Source: Methanothermobacter wolfeii
Lineage (GTDB): Archaea; Methanobacteriota; Methanobacteria; Methanobacteriales; Methanothermobacteraceae
Length of the DNA stretch: 64,000 nucleotides
NCBI RefSeq assembly: GCF_025397995.1
Contig: NZ_CP104550.1
Location: forward strand, 834,001 to 898,000
Direction: 5' to 3'
The position numbers were made by a program, and so were the translations under genes. This document shows, one piece after another, positions 36,325 to 46,470 of this stretch. The first letter of the stretch is position 1. Every line of letters starts with the position of its first letter. The notes beneath the pieces were generated by a model. That model worked only from the letters and a program-made list of their open reading frames with translations, ran no database searches and was not told the origin of the DNA.

Positions 36325-38892
36325 TCATGCCCTCCTATCCTCTCGCACCCTTATACCCTGTTCATTGAAGAAGTCCTTGATGTTTCTGTATTCTGATTCA
36401 GGCATCTCACCATCAGCTGAGCGTATGGTGACATCGAGTTCCACTTGAACATCATTGAAGTACTTCATGAGTACTTTCTTGATCTTCGTTATCTGTATCA
36501 TTTCCTGGTCGGGGATTCTGAATTCCAGGCTGATGGATCTTATAGCTTTTGTTTTGTCGGGTTCCTGTTTAAACTCCATCTTCTCTGGTTCCTCAGGTTT
36601 CTCGACGATTTCGGCACTCTTCATGGGTGCGGGGGGTGCCTCTTCCCCTGCTGGTTTCTCTTCTTCCATGGGTTCCTTCACGCAGAGGTGGGGCTTTATT
36701 ATTATTTCTCCATCTGAAAGCGATGGGCTGCAGTCCTCCTCAATAAAGGTGCATTCTGGTTTATCATCAACCAGAACCCCCAGACCAAAGGATCCTCTCT
36801 TAACACCAAGCTTTATGGCCTTCTTGAGGACATCCTCGCCGGTTATCCTTATCTCCCCAGGTACGCTGTAGAATGATTCCAGTATCCTTGCTGTCTCAGC
36901 GTAATCACCCTTAAGGTATCTTGCTGCCAGCACGTCATGGTTGAGCTTATCTACAAGTTTATCCTCCTGTTTCAGGAGGGATTCTATCTCGTACTCCACA
37001 GGTGTGTCCACACCATAGGCTGGCCTTCCAAGGTCTAACCTCTCTGTTCCCTCCTTTGCAGGTATGATAACATGACGGTAGAGGTTCCTTGTACGCGTAT
37101 TTGAATCCTTCTCATTTTCACGGATCCTGTGTTTTATTCCTTTCCTTTCATTCTCATCCATCTGGAGGGTCCTGTCATTGTATATGCTTTTGAGTGCTGC
37201 CTGTGTCCTTACAAATTCATTGAATGCGGGTCTTTCGTCGGGGGCTGGTAGGAGGAAGATCAGGGAGTTCCTGTAGACCCTTGGATGTTTACCCTTATTG
37301 CTTATGAATTCATCAACCTCTGAGTCATCCCTGAGGACCACCAGTTTGAGTTTCATGGTGTCAGGGATGTCCGATGATTTCCCTGGCCAGATGTGCACCT
37401 CTAACTTCTTCTTACCCACTATCTTCTTGATGAAGTCCTCCTCCATTTCCCTGATATCATCCTCTGATACGTTCTCCTTCCGTGTCACTATGAGTCTTTC
37501 AAGGTTGGGTTTGCTGCTGAAGTAGTAGAGGCCGTCCCTCTCATGGAGGTAGAAGAGCCTCTTCCTCATCATCTCCAGCGCCTCGGTTACTATGCTCACC
37601 GGAAGATTCGGGTCTATGCATGAGAGTTTAATCTCCCTGATACCCGCACCAACCCTTTCACTTCCACCGGCGAAGGAGTAGAGGAATATCGTTGTGGCTA
37701 TCGATGTGCCGAGCCTGTAGGGCCTGTAGCTCTGCAGTTTATCATCCGTCGCGACTGCACCTGAATCGGGTGATGTGATGTCAGATGCTATTATACTGTC
37801 AAACTCGTTGCCTGTGAATTCTATGAACTCCCTCTTTATATCCCCCAGTGAGAGGTCGAAGTCTGCAAGTCTTATGAAGGGCCTCGTTGAGTCGCAGAGT
37901 GACCTTACAACAAGTGCCAGTAACCTGAGAACACCCCTGGTCCTCTGGAACTTTGGGAAGGACCCCCACCTCTCATAGAGGACGTCTATGACCTCAGGCT
38001 GGAAGGGGTAGCTCTTGAGGAATAACTCCCTGTACTCTGACTTCTCCATGGACTCCGGGAGCAACCCGTTATCATAGGCAATGTCAACTATTTCATGGAC
38101 TATAGACTTCTTCTCATCCTCATGTATCCTCTTGAAGAGTCTCCTGTTTATGACGTCATAGATCTCATCGTTCTCAACCGGCGCGATTATCTTATGGGTC
38201 CTGCCCAGGACCTTTGCGATCTGCTGGTAGAGCCTCTCTGCGGCCTCACCATAGTGTTCAAGGTGGCTTGATGGGAGGGTTACAACCAGTGAAACCTCCC
38301 TGAGGGATGAAACCACCTCTGTGAGCTCCTGAATGAAGGGTCCTATCTGCTCTGAAAGGGTGGAGTCACCAACAATGACACCTGCAGCCTTCTGTCCATA
38401 AACAAGGACCTCATCCATGAGTATCAGGACGGGACTCGTCTCCTGGAGGAGTCTCTTAAGCTTTTCTGTGCCTGGGGACGTCTCGTTTGTGAATTCCCTG
38501 TTCTCCCCCCTCAGCTGCCTCTCGAGTTCTGCCCACAGTGTTGTCTCGGCGGCGTCAAGGGCGTCGCCAGCTATAACAACAACCCTGGCATCCATCTCTG
38601 ATGCCATGTGGTAGAGGGATATGAGGGTGTGGGTCTTACCCCCACCGAAGGGTGTCTGTAACTGTATTACAGGGTCCCCGGGCCCTCCTTCAAGCCTCCT
38701 TTTCACGGTTTCCATTATGTTCTTGAGGCCCCTGGTAGTGTAGGTCTTCTCCCAGAAGACATCGGGGTTCTGGTACTCCTCGGGTGCCTCTCCCCTGTGG
38801 ACGCTCCAGAGGTTTGCTGCGAAGGTATCCAGGGTTAGTTCCTTTCCAAGTACATCATCATGCGGTTCAGCCACACTAACAAAGGGCTTCAT
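36325..38892 (-). CDS. DUF499 family large ATPase
   Basis: 855 residues. Walker A PVIQLQTPFGGGKTHTLISL is near residue 85 and Walker B VLILMDEVLVYG near 155, followed by the arginine-finger region YEHWGSFPKFQRTRGVLRLL-like (positions about 305-325). The C-terminal region carries a Glu/Pro-rich linker then a beta-rich tail. DUF499 proteins are AAA+-type ATPases found in phage-defence islands beside DNA methyltransferases; BREX systems also use very large P-loop ATPases, but I do not claim homology. GGAGATGAT lies upstream of ATG 38892. It follows the DUF1156 gene by 31 bases. Confidence 0.85.
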   Translation of the reverse strand: MKPFVSVAEPHDDVLGKELTLDTFAANLWSVHRGEAPEEYQNPDVFWEKTYTTRGLKNIMETVKRRLEGGPGDPVIQLQTPFGGGKTHTLISLYHMASEMDARVVVIAGDALDAAETTLWAELERQLRGENREFTNETSPGTEKLKRLLQETSPVLILMDEVLVYGQKAAGVIVGDSTLSEQIGPFIQELTEVVSSLREVSLVVTLPSSHLEHYGEAAERLYQQIAKVLGRTHKIIAPVENDEIYDVINRRLFKRIHEDEKKSIVHEIVDIAYDNGLLPESMEKSEYRELFLKSYPFQPEVIDVLYERWGSFPKFQRTRGVLRLLALVVRSLCDSTRPFIRLADFDLSLGDIKREFIEFTGNEFDSIIASDITSPDSGAVATDDKLQSYRPYRLGTSIATTIFLYSFAGGSERVGAGIREIKLSCIDPNLPVSIVTEALEMMRKRLFYLHERDGLYYFSSKPNLERLIVTRKENVSEDDIREMEEDFIKKIVGKKKLEVHIWPGKSSDIPDTMKLKLVVLRDDSEVDEFISNKGKHPRVYRNSLIFLLPAPDERPAFNEFVRTQAALKSIYNDRTLQMDENERKGIKHRIRENEKDSNTRTRNLYRHVIIPAKEGTERLDLGRPAYGVDTPVEYEIESLLKQEDKLVDKLNHDVLAARYLKGDYAETARILESFYSVPGEIRITGEDVLKKAIKLGVKRGSFGLGVLVDDKPECTFIEEDCSPSLSDGEIIIKPHLCVKEPMEEEKPAGEEAPPAPMKSAEIVEKPEEPEKMEFKQEPDKTKAIRSISLEFRIPDQEMIQITKIKKVLMKYFNDVQVELDVTIRSADGEMPESEYRNIKDFFNEQGIRVREDRRA

Positions 38893-38923
38893 CTTATCAT
38901 CTCCTTTAGATTTTAAGAATCTT

Positions 38924-41554
38924 TTATGGGAGTTTCTGCTGCCTCTCTGTCTCTGCTGTTTTTCTCATGAGTTCCTCACGATTTAATGTGAGTCCTTCAA
39001 GCCATTTCTTTTCACTGCAGTCGGGCAGTGATTCTATAAGGGCCTGGGCGACCCTGTAGAAGCTGTCCATGGACCCGTAACCTGATTCTGTGAGTACTGA
39101 TTCCATCCTCCCGGTTTCACCCCTGCTCCAGTGGATACAGGCAAGGTGCAGTACGTCTATAAGGTCCTTGGGTTTTATCTTATCAGGTTTTCTTTCATCA
39201 GGTCCAAGGACTGTGACCTTGCTACCGCTTATCCTTATGAACCCATCCTTCTCATTCTGGAGGTCTATTCCAAGGCTGCTTGCAAGTAGTCTTGCATCAT
39301 CGAAGTCCGCCTTGTTGTTCCCGAAGTTCCACCTATAGAAGAGGTAGAATCTGGTTAAGGGTGAAAGTTCATCGGCGAATCCATTCTCAAGGATCTGCTT
39401 TATGGCGAAATCTGCTGCAAGACTCCTTATGTCCTCAAGTAAACGGGAGGCCGTGACCTTCTCACCACTGTAGGTTAATATACTGTCATAGCCGCCTATA
39501 ACCTCAAGACCCCCTCCTATAGCTGATATGAAGAAGTCAGGGCCTGAAACCCCCTCCATCCAGAGGGATTCAAGTTTTTCATGGAGTTTTTCCTTGAGTT
39601 CAGCCTTCACCTCCTCATAGAAGCCGGTCCCCTTCTCCTCATCGGGTTTACGGGCCACTATGTAGATTGATGATCTGAGGGCGGCTGACTTCTGGGCCCT
39701 CAAACGTGCCCTCATTTCTGTGTTTATGGGCCATGAGGCTGTTACTGTGAGGCCTGATTCAAGGAGGGCGTTTATTACTGTCTCCCAGCCGGCGGCGGTC
39801 TTATGGGCATAGACGATGTTGGCTATGCCTCCTGGTTTGAGGACCCTGTGTATCTCCTGGAAGGACTTCCGGATCATGTCCTCAAATTGCTGGTTGGCCT
39901 CTGCCTTGGACTTTTCATGGGTGTAGGCAACCATTTCATCAGCCTTGGGGGTGAGGGATGTGAGGAAGAGTTCAGGGTAAAGGTCACCCAGGGCCCTTTT
40001 GAGCCATACGTAAAAGTAATCTGAGAGGTATGAATAGGGTACATTATCATAGTATGGTGGATCCGTGAAAATACCATCAAAATAATTATCTGGATATGGG
40101 ATTGAAGTGGCGGAGGCCTTAACTACATTAGGGGTGTGGCCTTTAACTTCAGGGATCATAGAGAGATTATCAAGAACTTTACTGATCGTCTCTGGCCTCA
40201 TCAACTTCCCCATTAAGGGGTTCCTTTCACCATAATCAAATACCATTAGTACAGCGGGTCTCCCAAATACATGCGCATTCCCTTCTTGATCAGGTCTCCA
40301 ATAACACAAAGCAGAGTTCCAGTCCGCTAATTTGCCAAGTATCATTGCAAGATATGTTGTGATGATCTTTGCATATTCTTCATCGTATCCTTCCCTGATC
40401 ATCTCTTCATATGCGTTTCGTATCATTTCTATAAATGTGATGAGGCTGAGTTTCTGTCGTGGGTTGAAAAGATCGCCCCATTTTAACATGCCATACCCCG
40501 GAACGTTGACACTTCTTCTATTCTCAGGAGGTATGGGTTCATCTGGTATGGGGTCTATTAGCCACTCATCCATCAGTTTCTCCCTTTTCTTCTCAAGGTG
40601 TTTTTCTGCTTCCAGGAATATCTTCATGTCATCCTCTGTGGGGAGTCTGTACTCCTTACCCCTCCTATCCGGGTGGCTTGTTACCACTGCTATGAGCCTC
40701 TCACCGGATTTACCCTCCTGGAAGAGTCTCCTGGTGTCATCTGCCTTTATTGTTGAACCACATACTGGGCAGGTTACGATGGCCCTGGATATGGTCCCCT
40801 TTCCAGGGTCGAAATCAGGGTCCTCCACCATCTCAAAGTCAATCCTATCTCCTTCAATCACTGTTTTCAGGGCTATTTTATTTTTATTCGTCCTTGAAAG
40901 CCAGAAACGTCCCATTAATGGTATTTCAGCAGCACATGATGGGTTCTGGCAGGGTAGTGTCCTTGCCCATATGTAGGCGACAGGAACCGACCCATCATCA
41001 TCAGCTGGATAGAACCTTCTGAGTTCCCCGGCAGCCTCCCTGAAGACCCATTCACCCCACCTCTTCACATCCCTTACGAGTCTGTTCTCACCCTCAGACC
41101 AGCCGGTGCCTGATCCAGCATACTTCTGGGGATACTCAAGTGTGCACTTCTGTATCAGGACAGCCACTGGGTTGTAGTCCATGCTGTGTGTCTCGCATCC
41201 AAGGCGGAGGGCCTCAAGGGGTATGCTGCCGCCTCCACCAAATGGGTCAAGGACCCTGGGGGGGTGGCCGTGCTCATGGAGTATGTCCTTCCGGGCGCGG
41301 CTTATGGTGTTCAGGTCATTGGTGTTCTCCCATTTACAGAGCTTCTTTATAAATTCCCGCCTCTTGATCTCCTCCAGTTCATCTCCAGCCCCCACGAGGC
41401 TCGCGTATATTGTGGCCCTGCTGCTTGCAAGGGGCTTTCTTGCCCACCAGATGTGGAGTGTTGAGATGTGACCGCTTTTTATATTCTTCTCCCTAGCTGA
41501 TTCTTCACTCACATCCCTCAGGGGGAATGTCTTCTCTATTAGCGCTTTTTTCAT
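38924..41554 (-). CDS. DUF1156 DNA adenine methyltransferase with zinc ribbons
   Basis: 876 residues. The N-terminal DUF1156 part (LRDVSEESAREKNIKSGHIS, then HIWWARKPLASSRA) leads into SAM motif I VLDPFGGGGSIPLEALRLGC and YNPVA. Zinc knuckles follow (PCQNPSCAAE and CPVCGST). The catalytic motif IV FTDPPYYDNVPYSYLSDYF marks amino (N6-adenine or N4-cytosine) DNA methylation. The last 200 residues are unassigned. GGAGG 7 bases before ATG 41554 fixes the start, which overlaps the helicase stop as ATGA. It probably marks host DNA for the module. Confidence 0.9.
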   Translation of the reverse strand: MKKALIEKTFPLRDVSEESAREKNIKSGHISTLHIWWARKPLASSRATIYASLVGAGDELEEIKRREFIKKLCKWENTNDLNTISRARKDILHEHGHPPRVLDPFGGGGSIPLEALRLGCETHSMDYNPVAVLIQKCTLEYPQKYAGSGTGWSEGENRLVRDVKRWGEWVFREAAGELRRFYPADDDGSVPVAYIWARTLPCQNPSCAAEIPLMGRFWLSRTNKNKIALKTVIEGDRIDFEMVEDPDFDPGKGTISRAIVTCPVCGSTIKADDTRRLFQEGKSGERLIAVVTSHPDRRGKEYRLPTEDDMKIFLEAEKHLEKKREKLMDEWLIDPIPDEPIPPENRRSVNVPGYGMLKWGDLFNPRQKLSLITFIEMIRNAYEEMIREGYDEEYAKIITTYLAMILGKLADWNSALCYWRPDQEGNAHVFGRPAVLMVFDYGERNPLMGKLMRPETISKVLDNLSMIPEVKGHTPNVVKASATSIPYPDNYFDGIFTDPPYYDNVPYSYLSDYFYVWLKRALGDLYPELFLTSLTPKADEMVAYTHEKSKAEANQQFEDMIRKSFQEIHRVLKPGGIANIVYAHKTAAGWETVINALLESGLTVTASWPINTEMRARLRAQKSAALRSSIYIVARKPDEEKGTGFYEEVKAELKEKLHEKLESLWMEGVSGPDFFISAIGGGLEVIGGYDSILTYSGEKVTASRLLEDIRSLAADFAIKQILENGFADELSPLTRFYLFYRWNFGNNKADFDDARLLASSLGIDLQNEKDGFIRISGSKVTVLGPDERKPDKIKPKDLIDVLHLACIHWSRGETGRMESVLTESGYGSMDSFYRVAQALIESLPDCSEKKWLEGLTLNREELMRKTAETERQQKLP

Positions 41555-44500
41555 TGACTTGCCTCCTTCCATTGACTGGCCGGTATCACATACCTTACCT
41601 CTTCCCTTATTATGGGTTTAAGTTTACTGTGGGGGTCCCTTATGATGTGCAGTCTGGGGCTTGTAGCTGCGCTGCTCACGATATAGAGCCAGTAGGACTC
41701 CCTGAATCGTCTGGCCTTCAGCCATTCATTCTGTGTGAGTTCAACGTTACCCTCACCACTCCTTGCCTTGACCTCAATGTACCTTGTCCCATCGGGACCT
41801 GATGAGCGGACATCAAAACCCAGGTTTTCCCCTGAGACATCCTCAGGGATTCTTCCATGTTCAAGCTCATACTTCATGGCCATATCCATCCCTATCCTCT
41901 CAATGGCAGGGTCCTCTGCCATCTCCCCCCTGACAATGATTGCTCCTATCTGTTTGGGCATGTTTATGCTGAGGGTCTTCTCCCTCTCTATCTCATCAAT
42001 GAGACTATCCCGGCGTTCCTTGTACTCGCTGAGTCTTTCCTTCTCATTTCTGATTGCTAGTTTAAGGTCCTCTCCGAGTCCAAGACGCCTCTCATAATCA
42101 ATTAGCTTGCTGTTTGATTCATTTATACTATAGTCAAGTGACCTTACACCATAGTTTCTCTTTATCTCCGCCCTCTTTTCTGCTTCCCTGAGGAGTTCAT
42201 GTCTGAATCTCTTCATCTCCTCTATTGCGAATTCCATGACCCCTTCACTGTCATATTCAGCTTCAGATGGTCCTGAATCTGGTATGAGGTTCCAGAGGAC
42301 TGATGGGTCAACTATACTCATCTCCCGGCCGTTGTTGAGGACGCCGAATATCTTCCTGCCCGCTATCTTACCGGAACCATCCCTGACGGCACCCTCAAAG
42401 AACCATATCACACCATCATATCTGCCTGTGGGGTCCCTGAAGACGGCGCCACGGTATATGTCCGATGCAAGTTCCTGGCCTATGTAGAGGAGGGTTGCCT
42501 CGAAGAGTGGGTGGCCGAAGGATACGAAGTCTACATCATCATCCTCTGTCTTCTCAAAGCTGAAGACAGGGTAGTTCCTCTGCAGGTCACCGTACCTGTT
42601 TTTGTATTTGTCTGTCCATACCCTTAGAAGTTCCGGTGGCGTTCTCATACCATAGGTTCCGGTGGACCTCTCCCTAAGTTCCCAGCGGTAGTGCTGGGCT
42701 GCCTTCCTGAAGAACTCCTCTATGTACTCTGGTGCAAGTTTGCGTTCCCTGATCCTCTGACTTATCCTGTCTATCTCTGCATAATTAACGGGTGTTGCGA
42801 GCTGTTCCTTTAGAACATCATCCAGTATATCCCATGGTGGCTCCAGTCTCCTGTCGATTTCATCAGGGCTTATACCTGCTGAGATGGCTTCCCTTATTAT
42901 TTCCTGGATGTCCTTTTCATGGTATATTTCACCCACAACGTCGTATACCCTGTCTGAGCCGAGGTCCTTCCTTATCCTTTCAAGTTTTTCAAGGAGCCTT
43001 GTGACCACCAGACCCTCCCTCGTGTTTTCAGCTGCAAGGTTATAGACGTAGACGTCCTTACTCTGCTTGTACCTGTGTATACGTCCCATCCGCTGCTCGA
43101 GGCGGTTTGGGTTCCATGGTATGTCATAGTTCACCATGAGGTGGCAGAACTGGAGGTTTATACCCTCACCGGCTGCCTCGGTTGCAACCATGATCTGGGT
43201 GCTCTCCCTGAACTCCTTTTCGGCTGCTATACGTTCCTCCATGTTCATCTGGCCGTGTATGGTGCTCACGGTGTAGCCCCATTCCTCAAGTTTATCCACA
43301 AGGTAGTCGAGGGTGTCCTTGAATTCTGTGAATATGAGGAGCTTCTCATCACCCACCTCATCAAGTATCTTTCTTAGTTCACCCAGCTTTGTGTCCTCGG
43401 ATGCCGCCAAGATGTCATCTGCCATTTTGATGAGTTCTGTGAGTGTCTGAACCTCCTCGTCAAGCTGATACCTGCTCTTTACAATTATAGTCCCTTCAAG
43501 TTTCTCCTCCTCCCTCCACCGTGTCGCCTCATCCTCATCCTCGATTCCACTGATGTTTATCCCTGGTTCTTCCAGGTCATGGGACCTGATCATCTCCTGG
43601 CACCGAATCCTCCTCCTTATCAGACTCTCCCTGAGGGCGTAGATGCTTGATGCCATCCTCCTCTGGAGGAGCATGAGTGCGAATATGTATATCCTGCCAT
43701 CACTACCTTCCGCCCTTCTGTACTCCTTTCTTATGTACTCTGATAGTCGATTGTAGAGTTCAATCTCCTTTTCAGAGAGTCTGAAGCTGTGGGTGTAGGT
43801 GAACCTCTTCCTGAAGATGGGGTTGCCCTGGAAGTCCCTGAGCTCCTCCTTGGTCCTCCTTATGAAGAGGGGATTTTCATCCTTTCTCCTGGCCTCCTCT
43901 ATGAGTCCCTTGTTTGCAAAGAAGCCAGGTTCAAGTAGATCCAGGAGGAGTCTGAAGCTTTCAGGGTTCCCGCTGTGGGGTGTTGCTGTGAGGAAGAGCA
44001 TATTATCCGATGTCCCTGATAGGACCTCACCCAGCCTGTACCTCTCTGTCCTCTTCTTAATCTTCCCAGAGAATGTGGCTGATAGTTTGTGGGCCTCGTC
44101 TACTATCACGAGATCCCATCGCACGGCTCCCAGTGACCTGAGGATGTCGTCCTGCTTTGCGAAGTCCATTGATGTTATGAACTGGTTGCCGGTGAGCCAT
44201 GGGTTTTCCCCACGCCGGGAATTGAAGAATCCCCTGTCAGCCATGATGAATCTCTCATCAAACTTTTCAGCCATCTCCCTCCTCCACTGTTCCCTCAGAT
44301 GGCCCGGTGAGACTATCAGGATCCTTGTCGCAACGCCCCTGAGTTTAAGTTCCCTTATTATGATGCCTGCCATTATGGTTTTACCGGCCCCCGGGTCGTC
44401 TGCAATCATGTAGCGGAGCCTTGGCATTTTGAGGGCGTGAAGATAAACAGCGTCAAGCTGAAAGGGTAGGGGGTCTATTCTGGAACTGTTCATTGCAAGG

Positions 44501-44775
44501 AATGGATCGAAGATCGACGCGTTCCTGTAACGGTATGATTCAAGGGCAAGGAAGAACTCCTCCCCGGAGGCTGAAAAATCAAGTTTCACCTCACCGCCCC
44601 TGATCCTCCTGCATTCATCAGGGGTGAGTATCTGGTCTATGTGCTCGTTTGAGTTTATAAGGGCGCCTATGATACGTAAGTTTTCACCTATCCTTGAAAC
44701 ACTCTTTATCTCCACCGGTTCTGGCCATAAAGGACCCTCAATCACTGTTCCATTCCTTATCAAAGAACTCACCAC
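41551..44775 (-). CDS. SNF2-type helicase with C-terminal DUF3883 domain
   Basis: 1074 residues. SNF2/RapA-type helicase motifs: RYMIADDPGAGKTIMAGIII, LVIVDEAHKL, FLTATPHSGN, then ILIFTEFKDTLDYL-like, VATEAAGEGINLQFC and RMGRIHRYKQ. The last 150 residues carry a DUF3883-like fold (GENLGFDVRSSGPDGTRYIE with VKARSGEGNVELT), resembling a PD-(D/E)XK nuclease core (D-x13-E-V-K). It resembles the DrmD-type helicase of DISARM in layout. Starts: GTG 44775 or 44772, or TTG 44763, which has GGTGAG 5 bases upstream. It is the first gene of the three-gene module, preceded by a TATTTAAAGG-like promoter. Confidence 0.88.
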   Translation of the reverse strand: MVSSLIRNGTVIEGPLWPEPVEIKSVSRIGENLRIIGALINSNEHIDQILTPDECRRIRGGEVKLDFSASGEEFFLALESYRYRNASIFDPFLAMNSSRIDPLPFQLDAVYLHALKMPRLRYMIADDPGAGKTIMAGIIIRELKLRGVATRILIVSPGHLREQWRREMAEKFDERFIMADRGFFNSRRGENPWLTGNQFITSMDFAKQDDILRSLGAVRWDLVIVDEAHKLSATFSGKIKKRTERYRLGEVLSGTSDNMLFLTATPHSGNPESFRLLLDLLEPGFFANKGLIEEARRKDENPLFIRRTKEELRDFQGNPIFRKRFTYTHSFRLSEKEIELYNRLSEYIRKEYRRAEGSDGRIYIFALMLLQRRMASSIYALRESLIRRRIRCQEMIRSHDLEEPGINISGIEDEDEATRWREEEKLEGTIIVKSRYQLDEEVQTLTELIKMADDILAASEDTKLGELRKILDEVGDEKLLIFTEFKDTLDYLVDKLEEWGYTVSTIHGQMNMEERIAAEKEFRESTQIMVATEAAGEGINLQFCHLMVNYDIPWNPNRLEQRMGRIHRYKQSKDVYVYNLAAENTREGLVVTRLLEKLERIRKDLGSDRVYDVVGEIYHEKDIQEIIREAISAGISPDEIDRRLEPPWDILDDVLKEQLATPVNYAEIDRISQRIRERKLAPEYIEEFFRKAAQHYRWELRERSTGTYGMRTPPELLRVWTDKYKNRYGDLQRNYPVFSFEKTEDDDVDFVSFGHPLFEATLLYIGQELASDIYRGAVFRDPTGRYDGVIWFFEGAVRDGSGKIAGRKIFGVLNNGREMSIVDPSVLWNLIPDSGPSEAEYDSEGVMEFAIEEMKRFRHELLREAEKRAEIKRNYGVRSLDYSINESNSKLIDYERRLGLGEDLKLAIRNEKERLSEYKERRDSLIDEIEREKTLSINMPKQIGAIIVRGEMAEDPAIERIGMDMAMKYELEHGRIPEDVSGENLGFDVRSSGPDGTRYIEVKARSGEGNVELTQNEWLKARRFRESYWLYIVSSAATSPRLHIIRDPHSKLKPIIREEVRYVIPASQWKEASQ

Positions 44776-45137
44776 TGTCCAGAGTTTCCATGTGAATATA
44801 TCCCCATTTCATAGATTGATAGGGGCACTATTTAAAGGTTGACTTTTATCTTCACATTCATGGATAATCTGATGGATCCAAGCCCCTCCATTCACTTCAG
44901 GGATTGTGTTAAGCTGCATATCCTCAGTCAGGTGATGCAACCTATTACAGGGCACTGTATGAATGCTATCACTGGGGCGCCACGTCCTTATGTTAGTGAT
45001 GAACTGCCTTACTCACAATAATTAACATACCCTGTGGAATCTTCATTTAAAAGAAATGTGAAAACAGACCGTGAATGTTATAGGTTTCTGAAATAATAAC
45101 TGAGACATAATTATATAAAAACAACCCGACCCGTGGA
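44776..45137. other. Gene-free stretch between divergent genes
   Basis: No gene is supported. A TATA-like TTATATAAA (about 45112-45120) faces the permease gene and an ACTATTTAAAGG (about 44827-44838) faces the helicase gene. A 60-codon frame at 44839-45021 has no ribosome site and no recognisable features. Confidence 0.45.
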
Positions 45138-46436
45138 ATGATGGATGGTTATATGATGAGTGAAGGTCTTAGAAGGGAGCTCACATTCTTTGATGCCGTG
45201 AGCCTCGTCATCGGAACCATTGTGGGCGCGGATATCTACATAGTTGCAGCCTACGGTGCAGGGAGCCTTGGACCCGCATCCATACTCTCATGGATAATTG
45301 GGGGTCTAATGGCAATGGTCCTCGCCCTTGTATTCTCAGAGGCATCGGCCATAATGCCAAGGACAGGGGGCCCCTACTCCTATGCAAGGGAAGCCCTTGG
45401 AGAATTCGCGGGTTTTATAACCGGCTGGTCCCTCTGGGTATCATCCTGGATAGCCATAGCCGTCTTCCCGGTGGCCTTCGTCTACTACCTCTCCCAGTTC
45501 ATCGGCCTCAGCCCCACTGCAGAGGCCCTCATCAAGGTCATCTTCATCCTTTCACTGACAGCCATAAACATTTCAGGTGTGGGGAGGGCCGGTAAGGTTA
45601 ATGACGTCCTCACAGTCCTCAAGGTAGCCCCCCTGATCCTGCTGGTTGTCACTGGCATCCTGAGATTCATATGGGACCCCTCCGGCCTTCTATCCGGTTA
45701 CACTCCCTTCGCACCCATGGGCCTCGGTGCCCTGGGCAGCGTGACGGTCCTGGTCTTCTGGGCCTATGTGGGCTTTGAACTTGTAACGGTCCCTGCCGGT
45801 GAGGTTAAGAATCCCGGGAGGATCATACCCCTTGCAATAATCATTGGGATGGTCTTCGTCATGGTCTTCTATCTCCTGACAAATTTCGTGATACTTGGAC
45901 TTGTCCCATGGGGGGTCCTCACATCCTCCCCTGCACCACTCACACTTGCAGGTTACAGTGCCCTGGGGGGTGCGGGTGCTCTTATACTGACCCTCGGGGC
46001 CCTCATATCCATCGCGGGCTCTGAGGAGGCCGGTATGCTCACAACCGCCAGACTTCTGCATGTCATGTCCCTTGACGGGTTCCTCCCGGGGTGGCTGTCA
46101 CGGATCCATCCAAGGTTCAGAACTCCTCACCTGAGCATACTGGTCCAGAACCTGACGGCGCTCGTGGCAGCCCTAACAGGAACCGCGGCGGGTCTTATTG
46201 AACTCTCTGTCCTTACACTGCTCCTTGCCTACATGTCAACCTGTGTTTCACTTCCTGTGCTCAGGAGGAGGCGCTACCGGGATGCCGGGGTACCCCTGAA
46301 GAGCATCCTCGGTGTCCTGATATGCCTGTATCTACTTGCAAATACAGGTACAGGCACCATACTTGCAGGCTCCCTCCTTATAGTCGCAGGGGTGCCGATC
46401 TACCTCAGGTACAGGAGAAGGAATCAGAACCTATAG
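45138..46436 (+). CDS. APC family amino acid permease
   Basis: About 432 residues with 12 predicted membrane helices. APC signatures: LTFFDAVSLVIGTIVGADIY with the unwound G-T-x-x-G site in the first helix, MPRTGGPYSYAREALGEFAG between helices 2 and 3, and FWAYVGFELVTVPAGEVKNP in helix 6. It should import amino acids or amines by exchange or H+ symport; the substrate is not readable. Candidate starts are ATG 45138, 45153 and 45156. The last gives MSEGLRRELTFF, the usual family start, and the predicted transcription start near 45140 favours it over 45138. Confidence 0.85.
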   Translation: MMDGYMMSEGLRRELTFFDAVSLVIGTIVGADIYIVAAYGAGSLGPASILSWIIGGLMAMVLALVFSEASAIMPRTGGPYSYAREALGEFAGFITGWSLWVSSWIAIAVFPVAFVYYLSQFIGLSPTAEALIKVIFILSLTAINISGVGRAGKVNDVLTVLKVAPLILLVVTGILRFIWDPSGLLSGYTPFAPMGLGALGSVTVLVFWAYVGFELVTVPAGEVKNPGRIIPLAIIIGMVFVMVFYLLTNFVILGLVPWGVLTSSPAPLTLAGYSALGGAGALILTLGALISIAGSEEAGMLTTARLLHVMSLDGFLPGWLSRIHPRFRTPHLSILVQNLTALVAALTGTAAGLIELSVLTLLLAYMSTCVSLPVLRRRRYRDAGVPLKSILGVLICLYLLANTGTGTILAGSLLIVAGVPIYLRYRRRNQNL

Positions 46437-46470
46437 ACCCTAAAGGTCATGCTCATGGGTAAATTACCCT

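Noticed and set aside
44839-45021. 60-codon frame between helicase and permease genes
   Set aside because: No ribosome site, no family features and poor fit to local codon choice; probably chance.
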